This document shows positions 18,145 to 26,818 of a stretch of DNA of 64,000 bases, one piece after another (the first letter of the stretch is position 1; each line of letters starts with the position of its first letter). The notes under the pieces are model-generated. The model ran no database searches and was not told where the DNA came from. It saw only the letters and a list, made by a program, of their open reading frames with translations. A program made the translations under genes and the position numbers. The stretch spans positions 124,001 through 188,000 of the forward strand of contig NZ_SWLZ01000007.1 in the NCBI RefSeq assembly GCF_005502275.1, in the 5' to 3' direction. The stretch comes from Robertmurraya siralis. Its GTDB lineage: Bacteria; Bacillota; Bacilli; Bacillales; Cytobacillaceae.

Positions 18145-19929
18145 ATGAATACAGGAATGCTTGCTTTTTTATCGCTATTGCCGATTATTGCGGTAGCCAT
18201 TTTTCTTGTTGGATTAAGATGGCCAGCAAGTAAAGCAATGCCAATCTCTTATTTAGTTGCAATTGGACTTGCGCTATTTGTATGGGAGGTTCCCGGTGTG
18301 AATGTTGCAGCTGCTTCGTTGCACGGGTTATTTACAGCAGGGACACTATTGTACATCATTTTTGGGGCAATTTTACTATTAAACACGCTTCAGGAGAGTG
18401 GAGGAATCAAAACGATTCGTCAAGGTTTCATTGATATTTCGCCAGACCGACGTATTCAAGTGATCATTGTTGCTTGGTTGTTTGGCTCATTTATCGAAGG
18501 ATCCGCAGGATTTGGAACACCTGCTGCCGTTGCAGTTCCATTGATGGTTGGTTTAGGATTTCCAGCAATGGCCGCTGTCGTCGCAGGGATGATTATTCAA
18601 AGTACACCGGTATCCTTCGGTGCAGTAGGTACCCCAATGCTTGTGGGGGTTCATTCAGGATTATCAGCAGATACAAGCCTAACCAATGATTTTTTAGCTT
18701 TAACTATTAATATAGCTGAAAAAGTGTCCATACTACATATGATTGCCGGGACACTTGTTCCATTAATCGTTGTTGCTTTTATGACGAGATTTTTCGGAAA
18801 AAACAAATCTTTTACCGAAGGGTTAAAAATTTGGAAGTTTGCTTTATTCTCTGCATTCGCTATGACAATTCCATATGTAATCGTTGCTAATACATTGGGT
18901 CCAGAATTTCCATCGATGGCTGGAGGATTAATTGGTTTAGCCATTGTCATTTACGCTGCCAAAAAGGGATTATTTATGCCTAAGGAAGATGAAATTTGGG
19001 ATTTTGAAGAAAAGTCTAAATGGGACCCTGAATGGAGTGGAAAATTAGAAATTAAGGATATTGTCCATAAAAGTGGGAACATGAGTATGGTGAAAGCATG
19101 GACTCCATACATATTAATTGGTCTTTTTCTCGTATTGACTCGTTTGCAATCGCTTCCATTCATGGAATGGACGCAATCATGGACTTTAAAATGGGAGAAT
19201 ATTTTTGGTTCAGACATAACAACTAGCTTTCAGCCCCTATACTCTCCAGGATCTATCTTTATTCTTGTATCTGTAATCACTTACTTCCTTCATGGAATGA
19301 ATGGAAAAGCTTATGGAAGGGCATGGTCACAATCGGGAAAAACAATGCTGTCAGCTTCAACAGCATTAATATTTACCGTTCCAATGGTCCAAGTTTTTTT
19401 GAATACAGGGGGTGGGGCAGCCGGTTATGACCGTATGCCGATTGAATTAGCCAATGCTGTTGCAGCGCTAACGGGTGATTTTTGGCCAATTTTTGCGACA
19501 TTTATTGGTGGTTTAGGAGCATTTATTGCCGGTAGCAATACTGTTAGCAATATGATGTTCTCCTTGTTTCAATATGATGTTGGTTCGCAAATTGGTGTTG
19601 ATCCGACATGGATCGTTGCACTACAGGCAGTAGGTGGAGCAGCAGGGAATATGGTCTGCGTTCATAATGTAGTTGCTGCTTCAGCAGTTGTCGGTCTCGT
19701 TGGCAAGGAAGGGACAGTTATACGAAAAACACTTCTGCCGTTTGCTTACTACTCCTTGTTTGCTGGTTCTCTCGGTTATGCGATCGTCTGGTTCTCCGAA
19801 AAGGGCTGGTTTAATACCGGTTCAATTATTGCAATGTTAATAGCAGCTGGTGCGATTTACATCATTACAACGAATCAGAGAAGAGCTAACCTACTAGTGA
19901 ATAATTCAGGGATAAATACACCTAAATAG
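18145..19929 (+). CDS. L-lactate/glycolate permease (LctP family)
   Basis: This 594-residue integral membrane protein of the lactate permease family has about 12-14 membrane segments. Family motifs include [53 protein letters not shown] and [16 protein letters not shown]. The ATG at 18145 follows GGAAGGAGA. In other bacteria the paralogues LldP and GlcA carry lactate and glycolate; the neighbouring genes favour glycolate uptake. A candidate GntR operator sits 67 bases upstream. Confidence 0.88.
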   Translation: MNTGMLAFLSLLPIIAVAIFLVGLRWPASKAMPISYLVAIGLALFVWEVPGVNVAAASLHGLFTAGTLLYIIFGAILLLNTLQESGGIKTIRQGFIDISPDRRIQVIIVAWLFGSFIEGSAGFGTPAAVAVPLMVGLGFPAMAAVVAGMIIQSTPVSFGAVGTPMLVGVHSGLSADTSLTNDFLALTINIAEKVSILHMIAGTLVPLIVVAFMTRFFGKNKSFTEGLKIWKFALFSAFAMTIPYVIVANTLGPEFPSMAGGLIGLAIVIYAAKKGLFMPKEDEIWDFEEKSKWDPEWSGKLEIKDIVHKSGNMSMVKAWTPYILIGLFLVLTRLQSLPFMEWTQSWTLKWENIFGSDITTSFQPLYSPGSIFILVSVITYFLHGMNGKAYGRAWSQSGKTMLSASTALIFTVPMVQVFLNTGGGAAGYDRMPIELANAVAALTGDFWPIFATFIGGLGAFIAGSNTVSNMMFSLFQYDVGSQIGVDPTWIVALQAVGGAAGNMVCVHNVVAASAVVGLVGKEGTVIRKTLLPFAYYSLFAGSLGYAIVWFSEKGWFNTGSIIAMLIAAGAIYIITTNQRRANLLVNNSGINTPK

Positions 19930-20082
19930 AAAATGGTAAAAAGCGACCTAGGAGTCCATTTACTTCTAGGCCGCAAAATGATTTAGAACACGAAATAGGA
20001 GGCTTTAGTGAAGCAAGGGGGGAGCATTTCATTTAATCGTAATGGCAAGCTTTGTATTTATTTGGGGCAGATATTCAATTTA

Positions 20083-20268
20083 TTAAAAATTCTTCTTAAA
20101 ACTGCTAAAGTTCAGTTTTTGATATTGAAGAACATATTGATCGAGCATCTGGCTTAATTGTATTGTATTTTTACTAGATAGACCTTCCTTAATTCCAGTT
20201 CGGATCATTTCTTTTCTTAGTGTTTCAATTTTGTAGAAAAGGCTTTCTTCTAAACAGGACCTAGACAT
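20083..20268 (-). CDS. Spo0E-like sporulation aspartyl-phosphate phosphatase
   Basis: This 61-residue helical protein carries the family core IETLRKEMI followed by LSQMLDQYVLQYQ, matching the Spo0E signature SQxLD. Members dephosphorylate Spo0A~P and delay sporulation. The ATG at 20268 follows AAGGAG. The usual glutamate of SQELD is methionine here, but the serine and aspartate are kept. It sits alone between the permease and the minus-strand molybdoenzyme genes. Confidence 0.75.
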   Translation of the reverse strand: MSRSCLEESLFYKIETLRKEMIRTGIKEGLSSKNTIQLSQMLDQYVLQYQKLNFSSFKKNF

Positions 20269-20443
20269 GTAAATAACTCCTTAGTAAGTGAAAAATAGTG
20301 AAACGAATAAGGATGCCATCTCAAAGTTTGTAATCTCATGCATAATTAAAACCCCCTATTTCCTTGAGTTCAGGTAATAAAGGGGTCTATTCCATTTTAA
20401 TACAGATTTTAACAGATTGCAGTGATATTTTCCACATCGAAAT

Positions 20444-20473
20444 AAAAAAATTCGAGATATCTCGAATTTTTTT
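20444..20473. terminator. Perfect palindromic bidirectional terminator
   Basis: TTCGAGATATCTCGAA is flanked by A7 on the left and T7 on the right. It would stop the minus-strand operon ending at 20564 and any plus-strand read-through. Confidence 0.8.
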
Positions 20474-20563
20474 ATGTTTCATAGCAATGTTCATGTTGAA
20501 AAACATATTATTTTGTCGTACTCTAAATATTTTTATCCCAAAATACAATATGCATCGTCTTTG

Positions 20564-21115
20564 TTAATTGGAGGATCTTTCTACAAGAAAATGTCTTTTC
20601 TTTTCGGATATAGGATAAAAAACGATAGACGGTTGTGTTATTCGGATGTCAGGGATTCCAAAAATAGATGAGACTGCCTGTGGATCATAGAAATTTTCCA
20701 AATCCACCAATTGTAATGCTTCTGTTGAACAGGCATCCACACAAGCGGGAAGTAGGCCCTGATCTTGTCTAGGATAACACATCTGACATTTGCTAACTTT
20801 ATTCGTTTCATAATCGAATTGAGGGGCTTCGTAAGGGCATGCTGTTATGCATAGTCTACAGCCTGTACACAGATTGGAATCAATTAGGACAATTCCATCA
20901 TGCCTCTTCATAAAAGCATTTTCAGGACAAACCCGAGAGCACTCAGGGCTATTGCAGTGATTACAGGATAAGGAGAGAAATCCTTCAGATGACTTAGAGA
21001 CTTTGCGCCAACGAACATTTCTGTTTGTATGATTTTCATTTCGACAAGCAATTTCACAGGCTGTACATCCGATGCAATGGTCTGCATTAAATAAAAATCC
21101 CAATTGTTTAGACAT
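20564..21115 (-). CDS. 4Fe-4S electron-transfer subunit of molybdenum oxidoreductase
   Basis: This 183-residue polyferredoxin of DmsB/PhsB type has cysteine clusters CIGCTACEIAC, CNHCNSPECSRVCP, CTGCRLCITACP and CQMC...C, enough for four 4Fe-4S clusters. It starts at ATG 21115, 18 bases after the catalytic subunit stop, and would carry electrons to or from that subunit. No membrane anchor gene follows, so the complex is probably cytoplasmic or docks on an unlinked partner. Confidence 0.8.
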   Translation of the reverse strand: MSKQLGFLFNADHCIGCTACEIACRNENHTNRNVRWRKVSKSSEGFLSLSCNHCNSPECSRVCPENAFMKRHDGIVLIDSNLCTGCRLCITACPYEAPQFDYETNKVSKCQMCYPRQDQGLLPACVDACSTEALQLVDLENFYDPQAVSSIFGIPDIRITQPSIVFYPISEKKRHFLVERSSN

Positions 21116-21133
21116 ATAATCAACTCATTTCTT

Positions 21134-23131
21134 CTATGGGTGTTTTAGGCTCTTAATGCTTACAAAGCAATCATAAAAATGAGTGCTTGATAGTTCCTCT
21201 TGTTTTTGCAGTTGGGAGCCAATTAATTGATTGATAGAGTTTTCGCCCGTTTGACTGACGAGAACCACACCATGTGGCAGATGCTGATTTTTGCACGCTT
21301 TGGCAATGATCGCTCCGTTTTCATTGTGAATTTTCACTTTTTCTCCATCGTTAATTCCCAATGACTCAGCTACCTTGTTGTTTATTTCAATAACGGTCTC
21401 ATCTGGTTTAGGATTTAGCCAGGAGATGAGAGCAAACTGCGAATGTATTTTTAATAATGTTTGAGGGGAGAGCAGTCGAAACGGATATGGTGATGGCTCC
21501 CCCTTTGTTTCCAGCAGCAGTGAATGCAACATTGTTTTCACGTCATCTACTTGTATAAATGAAAAGTGCTTATTCTTTTTTTGATTAGCGAGTCGTGGTT
21601 TAGGCCCATCAACTAAACTGGTATACGATTTAAGTCCATACAAAGCTTGCACCTTTTCATTAAGTTCAAGCTCAATCCAATCTTTCGGCTCTAACTCATA
21701 AGGAAATGTGGAAAACCCGGGACGGAGCATGTTTAATTTTTTCGTTAACTCACGGGCAATCATTAAATCACTTTTTGTCTCGTAAAATGACGGTATTGCT
21801 TTTTGATTTATGGAGAGCCAGTGATGCCAGTATCCCACATTTAAGTCTTCTTCCTCAAAATGGCTTGCAGCAGGAAGAACAATGTCTGAGTGTTTAGCTG
21901 TATTCGTCATAAAAAGGTCAACTGTGACGATTAATTCCAATTCTTTAAATAATTCTTGCCAGACATTTATGTTCATATCCTGTGAAAGTGGACTTCGAGA
22001 TGCAATCCATAATAGTTTAAGAGGAGGATCTTGTAAATTTTTTGCTTCCATCGCAAAGTTTGCACAATTGATCATTCTTGAACTTTTAATAGATGCATGC
22101 TTTTTTTCTGGAAAATTTAATAGATTCATTGGAAAATCTTCATAATTGGAATGTGTAAAATAGACACCCCCATTTGCTATATGGAGATTCCCAGAGAGGG
22201 CAGCTAAGGAATTAATAGCTTGAATACTGACACCGCCGTACTTATTCCGCTGGATTCCGAGCCCATTCCATGTTGTTACAGGTTTAATCTCTCCATAGAG
22301 GGCAGCAAGTTCTTGTATCGTCTCAATGCTAACTCCTGTCTTCTCAGCTACCGTAGCTAGATTGAGCCGTTTTAGTACTTGCTGATAGTCTTTCCATCCA
22401 TTCCACTCTGCCGCTGTTTTTTCTATTTGGTCTAGCCCGAGTAAGCATTTGGCAATTCCAAGAGCCAATAGGGCGTCGGTACCTGGTTTTATTTGAATGT
22501 ACAAGTCTGCTTTGGAGGCTGTTTCCGTATAAATAGGATCAATAACGACAAGCTTGCCACCGTTTTTTTTCGCTTTATAGATGAATTTCATTTGATGGAT
22601 ATTCGTAACTGCAGGATTAGCTCCCCAAATAAAAATCATTTTCGATTGGGCCATTTCCTCTGGAACAGGACTGTGCAGATTGCCGAACGATTCCTTTACC
22701 GCCTGTTCTCCCGTTGCTAAACAAAGATTTCCAAACGACTTCGTATGGGGACCGATGCTATTGAACATCCCTTCGACGGCATAATGAAGCAGTCCTAGAT
22801 TTCCGGAAAATTTATTGTAGCCACTGGCCAAATTCGAGCCATAGCGGTCATATAGTTCAATTATTTTTTCGGCGATTATCCGATACGCTTCTTCCCAAGA
22901 AATTCTCACCCAGTTGCCGGACCCTCTTTTTGTTTGCATCATTGGGTATTTTAAGCGCAAAGGATTATAAACATATTGCGTATATGCGTAGCCTTTTGCA
23001 CATAAATGGCCTTGGGTAAATCCATGCATTGGATCACCAGCAACTTTTATGAGCTTTCCATTTTCTGTATAAGAAAGCATACTGCATGTACCGTAACAAT
23101 TTCTAGGACAAGTGTTGCGAAACATTTGCAC
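21134..23131 (-). CDS. Molybdopterin oxidoreductase catalytic subunit (YyaE/YoaE-like)
   Basis: This 665-residue member of the bis-molybdopterin DMSO-reductase superfamily has an N-terminal 4Fe-4S motif (CPRNCYGTC and CAKG), GTDALLALGIA, and a C-terminal molydopterin-dinucleotide-binding domain. There is no twin-arginine signal, so it stays in the cytoplasm. Length and order of motifs resemble Bacillus subtilis YyaE/YoaE, whose substrates are unclear. The metal-ligand region reads SFGNLCLATGEQA, with a cysteine as the likely ligand. GTG at 23131 is chosen because GGGGGAG lies eight bases upstream. It is cotranscribed with the ferredoxin-like subunit. Confidence 0.8.
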   Translation of the reverse strand: MQMFRNTCPRNCYGTCSMLSYTENGKLIKVAGDPMHGFTQGHLCAKGYAYTQYVYNPLRLKYPMMQTKRGSGNWVRISWEEAYRIIAEKIIELYDRYGSNLASGYNKFSGNLGLLHYAVEGMFNSIGPHTKSFGNLCLATGEQAVKESFGNLHSPVPEEMAQSKMIFIWGANPAVTNIHQMKFIYKAKKNGGKLVVIDPIYTETASKADLYIQIKPGTDALLALGIAKCLLGLDQIEKTAAEWNGWKDYQQVLKRLNLATVAEKTGVSIETIQELAALYGEIKPVTTWNGLGIQRNKYGGVSIQAINSLAALSGNLHIANGGVYFTHSNYEDFPMNLLNFPEKKHASIKSSRMINCANFAMEAKNLQDPPLKLLWIASRSPLSQDMNINVWQELFKELELIVTVDLFMTNTAKHSDIVLPAASHFEEEDLNVGYWHHWLSINQKAIPSFYETKSDLMIARELTKKLNMLRPGFSTFPYELEPKDWIELELNEKVQALYGLKSYTSLVDGPKPRLANQKKNKHFSFIQVDDVKTMLHSLLLETKGEPSPYPFRLLSPQTLLKIHSQFALISWLNPKPDETVIEINNKVAESLGINDGEKVKIHNENGAIIAKACKNQHLPHGVVLVSQTGENSINQLIGSQLQKQEELSSTHFYDCFVSIKSLKHP

Positions 23132-23229
23132 GGTAATCTCCCCCTTTCAAAATCATTAAAATGCTCACTAATTCACATATTATGATGTAGTCATTTGCAA
23201 AACGGTTAGCAAAATCAAGCACATACATA

Positions 23230-24486
23230 TTAAATTTTATGGAGCTGCTTGATTTTTAGAGCTGCTACAATATTTAAGCGATTATTAATATCGTCCAATT
23301 TAACCTCTAATATTTCTTCAATTTTTTTGATCCGGTATCTGAGCGTATTTCGATGTAAAAAAATCGCATCTGATGTTTGCTTTAAATCAAATTGATGCTT
23401 AGCCAAACTTTCAAGTGTAAACGTTAAATCTCCATCTTGGGTTTCATCATACTTTTGTAATGGTCCTAAAATATGGTAGTAGTATTCTTTTAAATCTTGC
23501 AGATCGTGCTTGTATAAAATTCTTTCAAGCCCTAAATCATTAAAATAAGGAATCTCAATTTTTAATAACTGCCCAATTTCAAATGCGACCTTTGCTTCTT
23601 GATAGCTGCGGAAAAGTTCACTCGGATTTTGATAAACTTGCCCGACACCGCATGCAGCTCTGTTACCGATAGGGCTGTTTTTCGCTTGTTTAATAATATA
23701 AGAAATGAAATCGCTCAGCTTCTCATTTTCGTTAAAGGTTGTCTTATCGTTGACAGGGAGGATTGCTACAACCTCACTCTGTTTGCGGATGACAATCGTT
23801 TCTAAACCATGTTGGGCTAAAGCTTTTTCTGTTATATAGAGCAGAGAATTAATCAACTGCCGATCCTCCGAATAGGGATTGTATTCAGTCATTGAGAGAA
23901 CAATGATTGCGTGTGGTTGATTGAAATCCCATTTCCAGATCGCGCCATATGAAAGAATATCATCATTATTTTTAAAATTTCCATATAGAAGATCAAAGAG
24001 GAATGCATCCTTATAGCGTTGGCTCTCTTTTTTTATATCTTCCATTTGCTTCATAGTAATGGTGGTTAATGAAGCACCATAGCGAATTATCGCTTCATAG
24101 TCTTCGATGGGGAATACACCTTCTGTTTCTTGAAGCAAAAAAAGATATCCACAATTTTGTGAACTTAATTTTAATGGATAGCCATAGGCACTATAATCCT
24201 CTCCATCTATAGTTAATGTACATTTGAAAAACTCGCTATGTGTAGAGTTTTCAAAAAAAGTAGATACGATTATTTCTAGTGACTCTCTTTTATAGGAAGA
24301 AGCCAGCACATGATAGAGAGAATCCGTCATAATGATAGGTACAGATAAAACCTCGGATAATTTCATTGCGACTCCACTTAGCCCTTCATGAGAGGCTATA
24401 AGTAAATCATGAATTAATTCTGGAACGATAAACCTCTCTTCCAACTCGTTCATTCCTTTCTCAATCATAAATCGGTTCATATTCAT
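23230..24486 (-). CDS. PucR/CdaR-family transcriptional regulator
   Basis: This 418-residue regulator has an N-terminal sensory region of GAF-like character, a central GGDEF-related PucR domain, and a C-terminal PucR helix-turn-helix (HQFDLKQTSDAIFLHRNTLRYRIKKIE). The ATG at 24486 follows AAGGGTGAT. It lies between the cytoplasmic molybdoenzyme operon and the divergent DMSO-reductase-type operon, and may control either. A perfect Fnr box and a TAAAAT -10 are placed upstream on the same strand at the class II spacing. Confidence 0.8.
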   Translation of the reverse strand: MNMNRFMIEKGMNELEERFIVPELIHDLLIASHEGLSGVAMKLSEVLSVPIIMTDSLYHVLASSYKRESLEIIVSTFFENSTHSEFFKCTLTIDGEDYSAYGYPLKLSSQNCGYLFLLQETEGVFPIEDYEAIIRYGASLTTITMKQMEDIKKESQRYKDAFLFDLLYGNFKNNDDILSYGAIWKWDFNQPHAIIVLSMTEYNPYSEDRQLINSLLYITEKALAQHGLETIVIRKQSEVVAILPVNDKTTFNENEKLSDFISYIIKQAKNSPIGNRAACGVGQVYQNPSELFRSYQEAKVAFEIGQLLKIEIPYFNDLGLERILYKHDLQDLKEYYYHILGPLQKYDETQDGDLTFTLESLAKHQFDLKQTSDAIFLHRNTLRYRIKKIEEILEVKLDDINNRLNIVAALKIKQLHKI

Positions 24487-24582
24487 CTTAAATCACCCTT
24501 AACTATCCAACAATCGAAGTCACAAGATCGTTAAAATTGATTGGTCACAGTAGACAAATTTCATCCACTTTTTTTGTATACG

Positions 24583-24594
24583 TGATACGTATCA
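24583..24594. promoter_or_regulatory. 12-bp perfect palindrome in the divergent promoter region
   Basis: TGATACGTATCA is its own reverse complement and overlaps a wider repeat, ATACG-N5-CGTAT (24578-24592). Its location between two divergent genes suggests an operator, possibly for the PucR-type regulator. No database consensus was recognised. Confidence 0.4.
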
Positions 24595-24635
24595 TTTATC
24601 TAATCCTGATTTTATAATAATAATGAAATAAACTT

Positions 24636-24651
24636 TGTGATTTGTTTCACA
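24636..24651 (-). promoter_or_regulatory. Perfect Fnr box with class II geometry on the minus strand
   Basis: TGTGA-TTTGTT-TCACA matches the Bacillus Fnr consensus TGTGA-N6-TCACA. Its centre at 24643.5 lies 41.5 bp from a start predicted at 24602 by the minus-strand -10 TAAAAT (24614-24609). For the plus-strand gene at 24678 the spacing would not work as a class II activator site. Confidence 0.6.
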
Positions 24652-24677
24652 TATTTTGCAAAAAAGGATGTGAGATT

Positions 24678-26012
24678 ATGCTACGAAAAATTACGAGTGA
24701 TAATGTGTATTTCATAAAAAATAAATCGTTTGCACAGTATGCTCAAATTTACACCAGTATTGAAAGTGAAACGATTCATCAAATCGAAACCTTTGGCCTT
24801 CCGTTTCAAAGAGAATCTGTGGTCTATGATAGAAAAACAAAGCTGAAAAATCTTGAACATGCAGGTGCATCTATTAGAAATAACAATAAAAGCGTATTCG
24901 TTAATAGAATTTCTAGTGCATGTGAAGCTTGCCAAACTGGCAGCAATAGTTATACGACTTATCCTTCATTAAAATGTCATAGAAATTGTTTCTTTTGCTT
25001 TAACCCAAACCAGGCTGATTATTTAATCTATAAAAATAAGCAAAAAGATATACAGAAGGAACTTCTTGATATATTGGCTCAAAGAATTGAGCTGAAACAT
25101 TTGGCACTTACTGGGGGTGAGCCATTGTTGTTTAAAGATGAGGTAATCAAGTTTTTTGATACTGCTCATCGAAACTCACCTGAAACATACACAAGACTTT
25201 ATACAACAGGGGATCTCCTCGATCAAGAATTGCTCCAGCAATTAAAAAATGCCCATTTGGATGAGATTCGTTTTAGTGTGAAAATGGACGACCCTATATC
25301 AAGAATTAACCATTTGCTTCAGAAAATTGAGCTTTCACGAGATTTTATCCCGAATATTCTCGTAGAGATGCCAGTTGTCCCCGGGACATTGAAGGATATG
25401 AAAGTTCTCCTCTTAAAACTTGATAGATTAAATATTTTTGGCATCAATTTATTGGAGCTTTGTTTTCCTTTAGGTAATGCTGAAGCCTTTAAAGAGAGAG
25501 GGCTTCAGTTAAAATATCCACCTTATGAAGTGTATTACAACTATTGGTATGCAGGAGGATTAGCTGTGGCAGACAGTGAAAAGGAATGTTTGGAGCTTGT
25601 CGATTTTGCTCTGGAAGAGGGACTAAAAATGGGTGTTCATTATTGTTCTCTTGAGAATAAGCATACCGGTCAAGTTTACCAGCAGAATCAACGGCAGTGT
25701 CCTGATCAAACCTATACTTTTTCCACTAAAGATTATTTTTTAAAAACGGCAAAAGTGTTTGGTAAAGAAATAAGGAAAGCGAAAGCGCTATTCGATCAGG
25801 CAAATATTTTTTATATAGAAAATACGAGCCATGACTTTATTCAATTTTCCGTTATGGATATTCATTATTTAAAAAATAGGGATGTGGAAATCTCGATCTC
25901 TTCAGTAGTGATTGAAGAGAACGAAGGAGAGCAGTACGTTCGTGAAGTTGGGTTGGATTGGACAACTTCTTCTCTGTTTGAATTAGAGGATATTTTTGAG
26001 AAAAAGTGTTAA
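24678..26012 (+). CDS. Radical SAM protein of the DMSO-reductase locus
   Basis: This 444-residue protein has the radical SAM CxxxCxxC motif in KCHRNCFFCFNP at about residues 98-109 and the GGE motif in LALTGGEPLLF at about 147-157. Two further cysteines (CEAC, about residues 82-85) precede the motif and others occur near the C-terminus (HYCSLENKH, RQC). The fold resembles proteins related to pyruvate-formate-lyase activating enzymes. The ATG at 24678 follows AAAGGATGTGA. Its stop is 15 bases from the TorD-like gene, which points to a role in maturing or modifying the molybdoenzyme. The exact reaction is unknown to me. Confidence 0.75.
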   Translation: MLRKITSDNVYFIKNKSFAQYAQIYTSIESETIHQIETFGLPFQRESVVYDRKTKLKNLEHAGASIRNNNKSVFVNRISSACEACQTGSNSYTTYPSLKCHRNCFFCFNPNQADYLIYKNKQKDIQKELLDILAQRIELKHLALTGGEPLLFKDEVIKFFDTAHRNSPETYTRLYTTGDLLDQELLQQLKNAHLDEIRFSVKMDDPISRINHLLQKIELSRDFIPNILVEMPVVPGTLKDMKVLLLKLDRLNIFGINLLELCFPLGNAEAFKERGLQLKYPPYEVYYNYWYAGGLAVADSEKECLELVDFALEEGLKMGVHYCSLENKHTGQVYQQNQRQCPDQTYTFSTKDYFLKTAKVFGKEIRKAKALFDQANIFYIENTSHDFIQFSVMDIHYLKNRDVEISISSVVIEENEGEQYVREVGLDWTTSSLFELEDIFEKKC

Positions 26013-26027
26013 AGGAGGATGATGAAA

Positions 26028-26741
26028 ATGACTAAAAAAATAGCAATCTCAGATTTAATCGCTCTTCTCTATGGGAGAGATTATGCTTATGACATTTTAA
26101 GAAGATTTCTGATTGAAGAACCAACACAAGAATATTTGAAAATCTTCCTTCAGCAAAATCTCGAGCAATTTCCTTTTGCACAAGACTGTGATGGGATTTT
26201 AGAAGGAATTGAGGATATAAAAATTTATGTGAAAAAATATGATGTTCTTCATAATCAAAACCACTTTGAACAGTTGCATTGGGATTATACAAGAATGACA
26301 ATTGGACCATTTGAATTGCCGGTACCACCGTGGGAATCAATCTATGTGCAAAAGGAGCCCATGCTTTTTCAAAGCTGTACAATTAATGTCCGCAAAACAT
26401 ATGAGAAATTTGGATTTGAAATGGCGAAGCAAAATGTTGAAGCGGAGGATCATATTGGTTTAGAGCTTGATTTTATTTATCGATTAAATCAATTAACGCT
26501 CGATTCGGCGAAAGCGGAGCACTTACAGGAAATCGACTACTTATTACGTGCTCAAGAACAATTTTTGCATGAGCATCTGCTAAAGTTTGCACCAGAGTTT
26601 TGTGAAAAGATGATATCAAACGCAGAAACTCAATTTTATCAAGGAATAGCGAAGATTTTGCTGCATTATTTAACCATGGATTCAGTTGTTCTTCAAGAAC
26701 TATTGAATATAGAAGTGATAAAAAGTGAAGCCCTAACATAA
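26028..26741 (+). CDS. TorD/DmsD-family molybdoenzyme chaperone
   Basis: This 237-residue, all-helical cytoplasmic chaperone has the family motif DYTRMTIGPFELPVPPWESIY (the Y..f.GP....pPweS.Y pattern) at about residues 88-108. These proteins bind the Tat signal and apo-form of DMSO-reductase-type enzymes until the cofactor is inserted. ATG 26028 is best spaced from AAAGGAGG (26011-26018); two ATGs just upstream are too close. It lies directly before the Tat-exported catalytic subunit, its likely client. Confidence 0.82.
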   Translation: MTKKIAISDLIALLYGRDYAYDILRRFLIEEPTQEYLKIFLQQNLEQFPFAQDCDGILEGIEDIKIYVKKYDVLHNQNHFEQLHWDYTRMTIGPFELPVPPWESIYVQKEPMLFQSCTINVRKTYEKFGFEMAKQNVEAEDHIGLELDFIYRLNQLTLDSAKAEHLQEIDYLLRAQEQFLHEHLLKFAPEFCEKMISNAETQFYQGIAKILLHYLTMDSVVLQELLNIEVIKSEALT

Positions 26742-26756
26742 TTTGTTTATCTTTTC

Positions 26757-26772
26757 ATGTGATGGATTTCAC
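26757..26772 (+). promoter_or_regulatory. Perfect Fnr box upstream of the DMSO-reductase-type operon
   Basis: TGTGA-TGGATT-TCACA matches the Fnr consensus in all ten positions, 47 bases before the dmsA start. The best -10 (AATACT, 26787-26792) puts the centre near -35 rather than -41.5, so the promoter geometry is less certain than the site. Confidence 0.6.
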
Positions 26773-26818
26773 AATCACAAAAGAAAGAATACTAGAACGG
26801 AAGGAGATTGATATTAAG

